Below, piece by piece: positions 8,606 to 16,124 of a stretch of DNA of 64,000 bases (position 1 is its first letter; each line of letters opens with the position of its first letter). A model generated the notes under the pieces. It made no database searches and was not told the origin of the DNA. It saw only the letters and a program-made list of their open reading frames with translations. Origin of the DNA: JADFNB01 sp036397455 (GTDB lineage: Bacteria; Gemmatimonadota; Gemmatimonadetes; Gemmatimonadales; GWC2-71-9); NCBI GenBank assembly GCA_036397455.1, contig DASWIX010000011.1, forward strand, positions 62,001-126,000, written 5' to 3'. Position numbers and translations under genes: made by a program.

Positions 8606-10056
8606 GCGCTGTTGGCCGGCTCGGCGCGACCGCGGCTCCTGAGGGCGAACGCCGACAGCGAGCTGACCGCGAGGGTGATGACGAAGCCCAGGGGGACGTA
8701 CCACGGCCACGCCAAGTGCGCGAAGGGACCGGGTTTGACGAGCACGACGATCACCATGGTGATGGTGCCAGCACTGAGGCCGGCGATCGCGTCCGTCTGC
8801 CGAGCCGACCGCGACACGCCACCGAGGACATAGGTTCCCAGCAAGCCGCCGTAGGTAATCGATGCGATGGCCAGTGCCAATTCGACCACCGGCTGATCGG
8901 TCGACTTGAACAACAGCGCTCCTCCCGCGAGGACAACGGCCCACCCCATCGTCGCCCACCGGCCAACTGACAAGAGGTGCGCCGGGTCGCGACGGCCGGA
9001 GATCGGTGCGTAGAAGTCGTGCGTGCTGGCCGACGCCAGCGAATTCAACGAGGAACTCACGGTGCTCATCGCCGCGGCGAGGACGCCCGCGATCACGAGT
9101 CCGGACAGGCCGGGCGGCAGGTGGCCGACGACGAAATTGGGGAAGAGCTGATCGCCGGAGCCCGATCCGTCGTCGATGCCGGCGGCCCACAACATGGTGC
9201 CGACGAGCAGGAACAGCGCGAACTGGCCGATGACGAGAAGCCCCGATCCGACAAGCGCCTTGCGGGCGCCGGCGAGCGAGCGGGTCGCCAGGAGGCGTTG
9301 CACGATCAGGTGATCCGTCCCGTGCGACGCGGCCGACAAGAGGGCACCACCAACGACCGCCGCGACGAACGTGTACGGTTCGGTGAACGAGAATCGCCAG
9401 TCGAACACCGCGAGCTTGCCGGCACCCGACGCGGCACCGAGCGCCGTGCCAAACCCGCCGGCGAGCGTCGTGGCGACCGCGATGGTCGCGATGCCCCCGA
9501 TCACGTACAACGCGAGCTGGAGCACGTCGACCCACACGACCGCGCGCAACCCACCGCGCCAGGTGTACACCAGCGTCACCACCGCGATGACGAGGACGCT
9601 GGCCGGCACTCCCCAGCCGGTGACGATGGCAAGCGGGATGGCGCTGGCAAACACACGCACGCTGTCGCCCAGCGCCCGGATGACCATGAACAGGGCGGAC
9701 GCGGTGCGCCGGGTGCCTGTCCCGAATCGTGTCTCGAGTCGGCTGTACGCGGTTTCCTGGGTCCCACGGAAGTAGCCGGGCAATAGCCACCACGCCACGC
9801 CGATCCGGCCGACCAGGTATCCCATCGCAATCTGGAGAAACGTGAAGTTGCCGCGGGCGCCCAGCGCCGGCACCGAAATGACCGTCAGGGCCGAGGTTTC
9901 GGTCGCGACAATGGAAAACATCACTGCCCACCAGGGGAGTTCGTGCCGGCCGAGGAAATAGTCGGACGCGTCCGCCTGGCGCCGGGCGAAGTGCGACCCG
10001 ATCCCGACGATGATCAGGAAGTACGCGGCCATGACGGCGAGATCGATCGGCGTCAT
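8602..10056 (-). CDS. Sodium:solute symporter (SSS family)
   Basis: 484 aa from ATG 10056; a TTG at 10071 would lie in the T tract of the erpA terminator, so the ATG is preferred. About 13 hydrophobic segments, with SDYFLGRHELPWWAVMFSI near the N-terminus and the family's helix with ETSALTVISVPA. SSS transporters move sugars, sialic acid, amino acids and others with Na+. It shares an operon with the sugar kinase (4-base overlap), which points to uptake of a sugar that is then phosphorylated, plausibly GlcNAc or MurNAc. No strong SD is visible. Confidence 0.88.
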   Translation of the reverse strand: MTPIDLAVMAAYFLIIVGIGSHFARRQADASDYFLGRHELPWWAVMFSIVATETSALTVISVPALGARGNFTFLQIAMGYLVGRIGVAWWLLPGYFRGTQETAYSRLETRFGTGTRRTASALFMVIRALGDSVRVFASAIPLAIVTGWGVPASVLVIAVVTLVYTWRGGLRAVVWVDVLQLALYVIGGIATIAVATTLAGGFGTALGAASGAGKLAVFDWRFSFTEPYTFVAAVVGGALLSAASHGTDHLIVQRLLATRSLAGARKALVGSGLLVIGQFALFLLVGTMLWAAGIDDGSGSGDQLFPNFVVGHLPPGLSGLVIAGVLAAAMSTVSSSLNSLASASTHDFYAPISGRRDPAHLLSVGRWATMGWAVVLAGGALLFKSTDQPVVELALAIASITYGGLLGTYVLGGVSRSARQTDAIAGLSAGTITMVIVVLVKPGPFAHLAWPWYVPLGFVITLAVSSLSAFALRSRGRAEPANSA

Positions 10057-10070
10057 GCGCGACCCCGCCA

Positions 10071-10101
10071 AAGAAAGAGGCCCACACTACCGGCGGGCCT
10101 C
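10071..10101 (-). terminator. Rho-independent terminator after erpA
   Basis: On the reverse strand GAGGCCC (10101-10095) pairs with GGGCCTC (10083-10077) around an 11-base loop and is followed by TTTCTTT. It stands 31 bases beyond the erpA stop and just before the symporter start, so the symporter-kinase pair is either expressed by read-through or from a promoter not recognised here. Confidence 0.75.
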
Positions 10102-10131
10102 ATGATGCGCGTGGAACGGGGGCGGGCACAC

Positions 10132-10494
10132 TCACACGGCGAACGAGCTTCCGCAGCCGCAGCCGCCGGTGGCGTTCGGGTTCTCGAACGTGAATCCGGT
10201 GCCCATCGTCGAGGAATGGTGCCCGATCGTGATGCCGTCGAGGTACTGCGCACTGAAGGCATCGACGAAGAGACGAACCCCCTGCAACTCGAGCACGATA
10301 TCGTCCTCCGCGGGCGTCTCTTCGATGTTCAGGCCGTACTTGAATCCCGAACAGCCGCCCGGGAGCACCGAAACGCGCAAGCCGCCTTCGTCGAGCGGCA
10401 CCTGCTCGGCGTCCATGAAGGTCCTGATTTGGGTTGCCGCTTCCTCGGTGAGGCTGACGCGCACCGTGAACTGCGGCTGATGCGTGGTGGTCAT
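10132..10494 (-). CDS. erpA: A-type iron-sulfur carrier (ErpA/IscA family)
   Basis: 120 aa. ATG 10494 is preceded by AGGAGGT with three-base spacing; an in-frame GTG further upstream is not needed. HesB/IscA fold with the three conserved cysteines C48 (PGGCSGF), C112 and C114 (GGCGCGSSF), which carry the cluster handed to apo-proteins. It has its own promoter and terminator, so it is a single-gene unit lodged between nagZ and the symporter rather than part of sugar metabolism. ErpA and IscA cannot be separated confidently from this sequence alone. Confidence 0.93.
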   Translation of the reverse strand: MTTTHQPQFTVRVSLTEEAATQIRTFMDAEQVPLDEGGLRVSVLPGGCSGFKYGLNIEETPAEDDIVLELQGVRLFVDAFSAQYLDGITIGHHSSTMGTGFTFENPNATGGCGCGSSFAV

Positions 10495-10515
10495 GCTACC
10501 TCCTTCTCCCACCGC

Positions 10516-10544
10516 AAGTTAGGCGGCCTCTAAAGCGGTGTCAA
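10516..10544 (-). promoter_or_regulatory. Sigma70-type promoter of erpA
   Basis: On the reverse strand a consensus TTGACA (10544-10539), a 17-base spacer, then TAACTT (10521-10516). The erpA ATG follows 21 bases after the -10. The -35 box ends two bases before the nagZ stop codon. Confidence 0.8.
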
Positions 10545-10545
10545 T

Positions 10546-12312
10546 TCACTCGGGTATCTGAATGCCGCTTCCGGCGGGCGTCTCCGGTCCCAGCGTGATC
10601 GGCAGGTGGCCGGTAATCGGCGCGCCCCCCGCCAACGCGCGGGCGACCGCGCGTTCGGTGGCGAGGTTCGCGCTCCAGCCAATCAGGTAGGCCCCACGAT
10701 ACCCGGGCACCTGTGCCAGGAGATACGGGCTGCCCAGCGAGGCGAGGACCGATGACCGGCGCCGGCTCGTCGTGACGATGAGTTGCGCGAGCGAGTCGGG
10801 AAGCGCCACATGGCCGCGGGCGGCGATCGGTCGTACGCTGCTGGCGAACAGGACCCGCGGGGACGCGGCGATCACGGCGCGCGCCGAGTCGTACGATGCC
10901 GTCCCGGACGCCGGATAGAGGCGGAACATCGAGACGGTGTCACCCAACAAGCGGAGTTCCCTCGTCAGCTGGGTGCCGAATCCGAGGTTGGTTTCCTCCG
11001 CGTAGGCGATGAGCGCGACGCCGCCGCGCGTGGCGCGTATCGAGTCGATCGGTCCCCGTTGGACGAGCGTCAACGCGCGGCGCGCGATGTCGTCCGCGAC
11101 ATCCTGAAATGCGTGCCGGCCGACCGTGGACATGACGCTGTCGAGCGGGACGATGCGACGCTGGAACAGTCCCAGATCGCGTTTCAAGGACAGCACGCGC
11201 CGTACCGACGATTCGAGTCTCGCACGTGTGATCCGGCCGGAGGACACGGCGGCGTGCATCGAGTCCACGGCCGCGCGAAGGTCGGCCGGCATCAGCAACA
11301 GGTCACTGCCCGCTTCGAACGCGCGAACCGCCGTCTCACCCGGGCCGAACCGTTCGATGATCGCGCCCATCGTCAGCGCATCCGTGACGACCAGGCCTTC
11401 GAACCGCAGCGAGTCCCGCAAGATGCCACGCATCACTCCGGACGAGAGCGTCGCCGGGAGCGGGTCCGGGCCATCGAGACAGGACATCACCACGTGGGCG
11501 GTCATGACGGCCGTGACGCCGGCCGCGATGGCGGCACGGAACGGGCGCAGCTCAAGGGAATCGAGACGGTCCCAGCAACCGGCCACGACCGGCACGGCGA
11601 TGTGCGAATCGGTTCCGGTGTCTCCGTGACCGGGAAAGTGCTTGGCGGTCGTGCGCAGGCCGTGTTCTTCCGCGCCGCGGATGTAGGCCGAAAGGAGGCG
11701 TCCAACGGCATCCGGATCCTCGCCGAACGATCGCGTGTTGATGATGGGGTTGAGGGGGTTGCTGTTGACGTCCGCCACCGGCGAAAACGTGAGGTGGATC
11801 CCGACCGCTCGGGCCTCGAGGGCGGTGATCCGACCCATGGCATACGCGTCGTCGGGGCGACCCGTGGCGCCGAGCGCCATCGGCATCGGAAAGGCCGTGC
11901 CGCCAAGCAACCGCATGCCGGTGCCCCACTCGAGGTCGGAGGCGATCAGGAGCGGGAGCCGGGATCGCCGTTGCAACGCGTTGAGCTTTGCCGCGACATC
12001 CAGCGGCGATCCCACCGACACGATGATCCCACCCACCGCGAACGAATCGACGGCCTCGCGCAATTCGGCTAGGCCTTCGCCGTCCGCGGCGCTATAACTT
12101 CCGATGATCCACGGGATGATCAGCTGGCCGATCTGTTCGCGAACCGTCAGGCCACGCAGTATTGCTTCGAGCGACGGTGCGGGCGGCGCGACCTGGACCG
12201 GCGGCAGGACGGCAACCGGGTCGGGCACCGGGGGTGGCGCCACCGGCTGGGGACGAGAACAGGTGATGGTGAGGAGGCTTATGAGGACGGTATGCGAGTA
12301 ATGCGGGCGCAC
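10546..12312 (-). CDS. nagZ: GH3 beta-N-acetylhexosaminidase (NagZ-like), exported
   Basis: 588 aa. GTG start with AAGGAG five bases upstream, both inside the divergent namZ gene. A hydrophobic N-terminus ending in TITC could be a lipoprotein or Sec signal (a poor lipobox), then a Pro-rich stretch. The GH3 domain shows FSPVADVNSNP, SFGEDP, the KHFPGHGDTGTDSH loop with the His-Asp acid/base dyad, and the nucleophile Asp in VVTDALTMGA. A C-terminal domain of about 200 residues follows. NagZ enzymes remove GlcNAc from muropeptides; export suggests work on wall fragments outside the cytoplasm. Confidence 0.9.
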   Translation of the reverse strand: MRPHYSHTVLISLLTITCSRPQPVAPPPVPDPVAVLPPVQVAPPAPSLEAILRGLTVREQIGQLIIPWIIGSYSAADGEGLAELREAVDSFAVGGIIVSVGSPLDVAAKLNALQRRSRLPLLIASDLEWGTGMRLLGGTAFPMPMALGATGRPDDAYAMGRITALEARAVGIHLTFSPVADVNSNPLNPIINTRSFGEDPDAVGRLLSAYIRGAEEHGLRTTAKHFPGHGDTGTDSHIAVPVVAGCWDRLDSLELRPFRAAIAAGVTAVMTAHVVMSCLDGPDPLPATLSSGVMRGILRDSLRFEGLVVTDALTMGAIIERFGPGETAVRAFEAGSDLLLMPADLRAAVDSMHAAVSSGRITRARLESSVRRVLSLKRDLGLFQRRIVPLDSVMSTVGRHAFQDVADDIARRALTLVQRGPIDSIRATRGGVALIAYAEETNLGFGTQLTRELRLLGDTVSMFRLYPASGTASYDSARAVIAASPRVLFASSVRPIAARGHVALPDSLAQLIVTTSRRRSSVLASLGSPYLLAQVPGYRGAYLIGWSANLATERAVARALAGGAPITGHLPITLGPETPAGSGIQIPE

Positions 12313-13500
12313 GGACGCTCCTTTGTGTGGCTCGTGTTGTCACTCGGTTGTGCGACCCGCGATGCGCCGGTACGGCCCGGGATCGACGTGTTGGTGGCCG
12401 ACTCCATCCATCTCGTGGCGGGCCGGCGCGTCGGGCTGCTCACCAATCAATCCGGCCGCGGCGCCGATGGGGTCGACGACGTCACGCTGCTCCTCGCTGC
12501 CGGCGTCGATCTGCGGGCCATCTTCAGTCCCGAGCATGGATTCCGCGGCGTGCTGGACCAGGAGAATATCGGACATCACACCGATTCTGCCACCGGGTTG
12601 CCCGTTTACAGCCTCTACGGCGCGGAGCGGCAGCCGACCGCGGAGCAGCTGGCCACCATCGACGTCCTCCTGGTCGATCTGCAGGATATCGGCGCACGCA
12701 CCTACACCTACGTCTCCAGTGCGTTGACGGCGTACCGTGCGGCCACCGACCACGACGTCGCGGTTATCGTGCTCGACAGACCCAATCCGATCGGCGGCGA
12801 AACGATCCAGGGGCCGATGCTCGATACGGCCTTCGCCAGTTGGGTCGGTATGGTACCCGTGCCGCTGCGCCACGGGATGACGATCGGCGAATTGCTCCGA
12901 TGGGGCGTGGCCACCGGTGGGACACGAGGCAACCTGACCGTCATCCCGGTTGCCGGTTGGAAGCGGTCCATGTGGTACGACGACACGGGACTCCCGTGGG
13001 TGCGCCCGTCGCCCAACATACCCGACCTCGAGAGCGCGACGCACTATTCCGGGCTGGTCATGTTCGAACGCACCAACCTGTCGGTCGGCCGGGGGACGCC
13101 GCTGGCGTTCCAGGTCATCGCCGCACCCTGGCTCGACGCGAGGGCCCTCGCGGACGATCTGTCCGGTGTTGCAGGGGTCACCGCGCGCGACACGGTCATT
13201 CGTCCAGCGGCATCCACCGATCACAAGTACGACGGGATGACGGTGGCCGCCGTGCGCCTTGCCGTGACCGATCGCGCGGCGTACGACCCGGTTCGTCTGG
13301 CGGTCGCGGTGCTCGCGTTCGTCCAGGCGCATCATGGCGACTCACTCGTGTTTCAGGCCCGCGGCTTCGACGAGCGCGCCGGCAGCGATCGCGTCCGATT
13401 GGCGGTCGCGGCGGGCGTTGCCGCGGAACGGATCGCCGCCGAATGGGCGGATGCGCTGACACGGTTTCGCCGTTCCCGAACGCCATTCCTTCTGTATTGA
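12292..13500 (+). CDS. namZ: DUF1343 exo-beta-N-acetylmuramidase (NamZ-like), exported
   Basis: 402 aa. ATG 12292 has GAGGA four bases upstream. The N-terminal signal ends in LSLGC, a possible lipobox. The DUF1343 domain covers the rest: VGLLTNQSG near residue 50, FSPEHGFRG (E81, H82), VYSLYG, DLQDIGARTYTY and DRPNPIGG. The characterised member, Bacillus subtilis NamZ (YbbC), cuts terminal MurNAc from peptidoglycan and acts with NagZ. Here it is divergent from nagZ with overlapping 5' ends, and a symporter and amino-sugar kinase lie nearby. No MurNAc-6-P etherase (MurQ) is in the window. Confidence 0.88.
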   Translation: MRVMRAHGRSFVWLVLSLGCATRDAPVRPGIDVLVADSIHLVAGRRVGLLTNQSGRGADGVDDVTLLLAAGVDLRAIFSPEHGFRGVLDQENIGHHTDSATGLPVYSLYGAERQPTAEQLATIDVLLVDLQDIGARTYTYVSSALTAYRAATDHDVAVIVLDRPNPIGGETIQGPMLDTAFASWVGMVPVPLRHGMTIGELLRWGVATGGTRGNLTVIPVAGWKRSMWYDDTGLPWVRPSPNIPDLESATHYSGLVMFERTNLSVGRGTPLAFQVIAAPWLDARALADDLSGVAGVTARDTVIRPAASTDHKYDGMTVAAVRLAVTDRAAYDPVRLAVAVLAFVQAHHGDSLVFQARGFDERAGSDRVRLAVAAGVAAERIAAEWADALTRFRRSRTPFLLY

Positions 13501-13604
13501 TGTCGCACGGGCGCGTGACGCCGTCGTGGGGCATCGATCTGGGCGGACGGAACGCGGGATCGAGATCGCGACGTTTCGATTCTCGCGCTAGCCGCCCCGA
13601 TCGA

Positions 13605-13633
13605 TTGCCGCGGGCAGATGCCCCCGTTATTCT
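13605..13633 (+). promoter_or_regulatory. Sigma70-type promoter for the lipid synthesis genes
   Basis: TTGCCG (13605-13610), 17-base spacer, TATTCT (13628-13633), 24 bases before the ATG of the CDP-alcohol transferase. It is the only good promoter in the 157-base gap after namZ. Confidence 0.65.
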
Positions 13634-13657
13634 TACCAGCCTTCGGGCCGGGAGACG

Positions 13658-14377
13658 ATGAGCCTCATACCAAGTTCCTTACAACGGGGATTCGAAGCGT
13701 CGCTGTCGCCCCTCGTGGCGCGGCTGATCGCGCGCGGGGTGGATCCCAACGCCATCACGACCGTCGGGACGTTGTTCCTTGTCGGCGCCGGCGTGGCGTT
13801 CGGGGCGGCGCAGATCCGGCTCGGCGGGGTGCTGCTGCTGGTCAGCGGCGTCTGTGACACGCTGGATGGACGGGTCGCCCGAGGCGGGCGCGGCACGACC
13901 GCGTTCGGCGCGTTCTACGATTCCACGCTCGATCGCGTCGGTGAATCGGCGTTGTTCGTCGGCATCGGGGTGTTCTTCATGTCGGGGGGCGTGCCCGATC
14001 GGTGGCGTCCCCTGGGCGTCGGGCTTGCCATGACGGCGCTGGCCGCCGGCCTGATCGTGTCGTACGCCCGCGCGCGAGCCGAAGGACTGGGGTTGGAATG
14101 CAAGGTGGGGATCGGGCAGCGCGCCGAGCGGCTGTTGGGGCTCGGCGTGCCTGCGCTGTTTTTCGGAGCGGGCCCTCAGGGGCGCGTGCTGCTCGGTATC
14201 GTGAGTCTGCTGGCGCTGGTGTCGCTGGTGACGGTGGGCCAGCGGATTGTGCATGTGTATCGCCGTACCCGATCCGGACCGGTGGCGGCGAGCCCGCGGC
14301 CGACCCGAACCACACAGGGCCGCCAGTTGAACGCGGGCGTGGCGGAATACATTGGGAAAGGACGTGGTGGTGAGTAA
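13658..14377 (+). CDS. CDP-alcohol phosphatidyltransferase, probable phosphatidylinositol-phosphate synthase
   Basis: 239 aa membrane enzyme. ATG preceded by GGGAG. The signature DG-x2-AR-x8-G-x3-D-x3-D is present in full (DGRVAR, then GAFYDSTLD, about residues 69-91), providing the metal-binding aspartates. About six membrane helices surround it. It transfers a phosphatidyl group from CDP-diacylglycerol to an alcohol. Because the next gene, overlapping by eight bases, makes inositol phosphate, the acceptor is most likely inositol-1-phosphate (PIP synthase) rather than glycerol phosphate or serine; this is inference from context. Confidence 0.85.
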   Translation: MSLIPSSLQRGFEASLSPLVARLIARGVDPNAITTVGTLFLVGAGVAFGAAQIRLGGVLLLVSGVCDTLDGRVARGGRGTTAFGAFYDSTLDRVGESALFVGIGVFFMSGGVPDRWRPLGVGLAMTALAAGLIVSYARARAEGLGLECKVGIGQRAERLLGLGVPALFFGAGPQGRVLLGIVSLLALVSLVTVGQRIVHVYRRTRSGPVAASPRPTRTTQGRQLNAGVAEYIGKGRGGE

Positions 14378-15695
14378 TCCGCAGAGTCGGGAAATCGCCT
14401 CAGCCGATGGATCGCTTGGGGTACTGCTCGTCGGCCTGGGAGCGGTGGCGACGACCTATGTGGCTGGTGTCGAAACGGTCCGGCGCGGCGGAGGCAAGCC
14501 CATTGGCTCACTGATCGAGATGGGGACGATCCGGCTCGGCCAGCGCACCGAGCATCGCGTGCCGCCGATTCGCGAACTCGTCCCGCTGGCATCGCTCGAG
14601 GATTTGGTGTTCGGCGCGTGGGATCCGTTTCCCGACGACGCCTATGCGTCCGCCATCAATGCCGGCGTGCTGGAATCGCACCATTTGGAGCCGATCGCCG
14701 ACTTCCTGCGGTCGATCACGCCGATGCCGGCCGTGTTCGATCAACGCTACGTCAAGCGATTGACCGGCACGCACTGCAAGCAGGGCACGGGCAAACGCGA
14801 CCTGGCCGAACAGCTGCGGGCCGACATTCGCGCGTTCAAGGAGCGCCACGGGTGCGCGCGGCTCATCATGGTCTGGTGCGCGTCCACCGAGGTCTTCATC
14901 AAGCCGGGCCCCGCGCACGAGTCGCTCGCCGCGTTCGAGCAGGCGATGGACGCCAACGACGATACGATCGCGCCGTCGATGCTGTATGCCTGGGCGGCGC
15001 TGCAGGAGGGGGTGCCGTTCGCGAACGGGGCACCCAACCTGACGGTCGATACGCTCGCCCTGCAGGAACTCGCGGCGGCGCGCCGCGTCCCCATTTGCGG
15101 GAAAGACTTCAAGACCGGGCAGACGATGGTGAAGACCGTCCTGTCCCCGATGTTCAAGGCGCGCATGCTCGGGCTCTCCGGATGGTATTCCACCAACATC
15201 CTCGGCAACCGGGATGGCGAGGTGCTCGACGATCCCGAGTCGTTCAAGACCAAGGAAGAATCCAAACTCGGCGTCCTGGAACACATTCTGCAGCCCACGT
15301 TGTATCCGGACCTCTACGGCAACATCTACCACAAGGTGCGGATCAACTACTACCCGCCGCGCGGCGACAACAAAGAGGGTTGGGACAACATCGACCTGTT
15401 CGGGTGGCTGGGCTACCCGATGCAGATCAAGGTGGATTTCCTCTGCCGCGACTCCATCCTCGCGGCCCCGCTCGTCCACGACCTGGCGCTCTTCATGGAT
15501 CTTGCGCAGCGCAGCGGGATGAGTGGGATTCAGGAGTGGCTCTCGTTCTACTTCAAGAGTCCGATGGCGGCACCGACGCTGACACCGGAGCACGACCTGT
15601 TCATCCAGCATACCAAGCTCAAGAACACCCTGCGGTGGCTCATGGGTGAGGAGCAGATCACCCACCTCGGGGTCGAATACTACGACTACCAATAG
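14370..15695 (+). CDS. ino1: myo-inositol-phosphate synthase (INO1 family)
   Basis: 441 aa from GTG 14370, which has AAGGA seven bases upstream; GTG 14364/14367 and TTG 14352 are alternatives. Rossmann start LLVGLGAVATTYVAG, NAD-binding and central tetramerisation regions with the hallmark GKDFKTGQT, and LGLSGWYSTNILGNRDG followed by FKTKEESK. These are diagnostic of the enzyme that converts glucose-6-phosphate to inositol-3-phosphate using internal NAD redox cycling. Coupling to the CDP-alcohol transferase indicates an inositol phospholipid or inositol-based product. Confidence 0.93.
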   Translation: MSNPQSREIASADGSLGVLLVGLGAVATTYVAGVETVRRGGGKPIGSLIEMGTIRLGQRTEHRVPPIRELVPLASLEDLVFGAWDPFPDDAYASAINAGVLESHHLEPIADFLRSITPMPAVFDQRYVKRLTGTHCKQGTGKRDLAEQLRADIRAFKERHGCARLIMVWCASTEVFIKPGPAHESLAAFEQAMDANDDTIAPSMLYAWAALQEGVPFANGAPNLTVDTLALQELAAARRVPICGKDFKTGQTMVKTVLSPMFKARMLGLSGWYSTNILGNRDGEVLDDPESFKTKEESKLGVLEHILQPTLYPDLYGNIYHKVRINYYPPRGDNKEGWDNIDLFGWLGYPMQIKVDFLCRDSILAAPLVHDLALFMDLAQRSGMSGIQEWLSFYFKSPMAAPTLTPEHDLFIQHTKLKNTLRWLMGEEQITHLGVEYYDYQ

Positions 15696-15698
15696 CGC

Positions 15699-16124
15699 AT
15701 GACCTTCGCCGACGTCGTCGTCATCGTGTTGGGGGTCGGGTTCATCGGATGGGAGCTGTGGTACTTTCTGTTCCCAGCGGCTCGCGACGACGCGCCGGCG
15801 CAGGGAGGTGTACAGGATATTCGGGTCGTGGTGAAGAATGGCTACGACCCGAGCACCATCATGGTCGAGGCGGGGCGGCCCGTGCGGCTCCATTTCTATC
15901 GGGATGAAACCGTCGAATGTTCCGAGCGCGTCGTCTTCGAGTCGCTCGGGATCGAGGAGTCCCTCGCCGCGTATGCGACCACTACCGTCGAATTCATCCC
16001 GTCACAACCCGGCGACTATCCCTTTCGATGCGGCAAGTCCGTCATGCACGGCCGGGTCGTCGCCCAGCTCGGTCGCGAGGCCGCGCGGCTGAACCTCGGT
16101 CGCGGGCACGTCAAACATGGCTGA
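15699..16124 (+). CDS. Membrane-anchored cupredoxin-domain protein
   Basis: 141 aa. One N-terminal membrane helix (VVVIVLGVGFIGWELWYFLF), a short linker, then a cupredoxin-like beta domain: YDPSTIMVEAGRPVRLHFYRDE, TVECSERVVF and FRCGKSVMHGRVV. The Cys, His and Met in the last motif are placed as copper ligands. Starts three bases after the inositol-phosphate synthase stop and overlaps the copper ATPase gene by eight bases, so it likely binds copper at the membrane for efflux or delivery. Proteins of this type are common beside CopA. Confidence 0.8.
   Translation: MTFADVVVIVLGVGFIGWELWYFLFPAARDDAPAQGGVQDIRVVVKNGYDPSTIMVEAGRPVRLHFYRDETVECSERVVFESLGIEESLAAYATTTVEFIPSQPGDYPFRCGKSVMHGRVVAQLGREAARLNLGRGHVKHG

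Noticed and set aside
10057..10071. TTG start for the symporter at 10071
   Set aside because: It would sit in the T tract of the erpA terminator; ATG 10056 gives the usual family N-terminus.
7658..10087. Single 809-codon reverse frame covering kinase and symporter
   Set aside because: Only its last 315 codons are the sugar kinase. The rest is a shadow frame; the symporter is read in another frame with proper membrane segments and a coupled stop/start.
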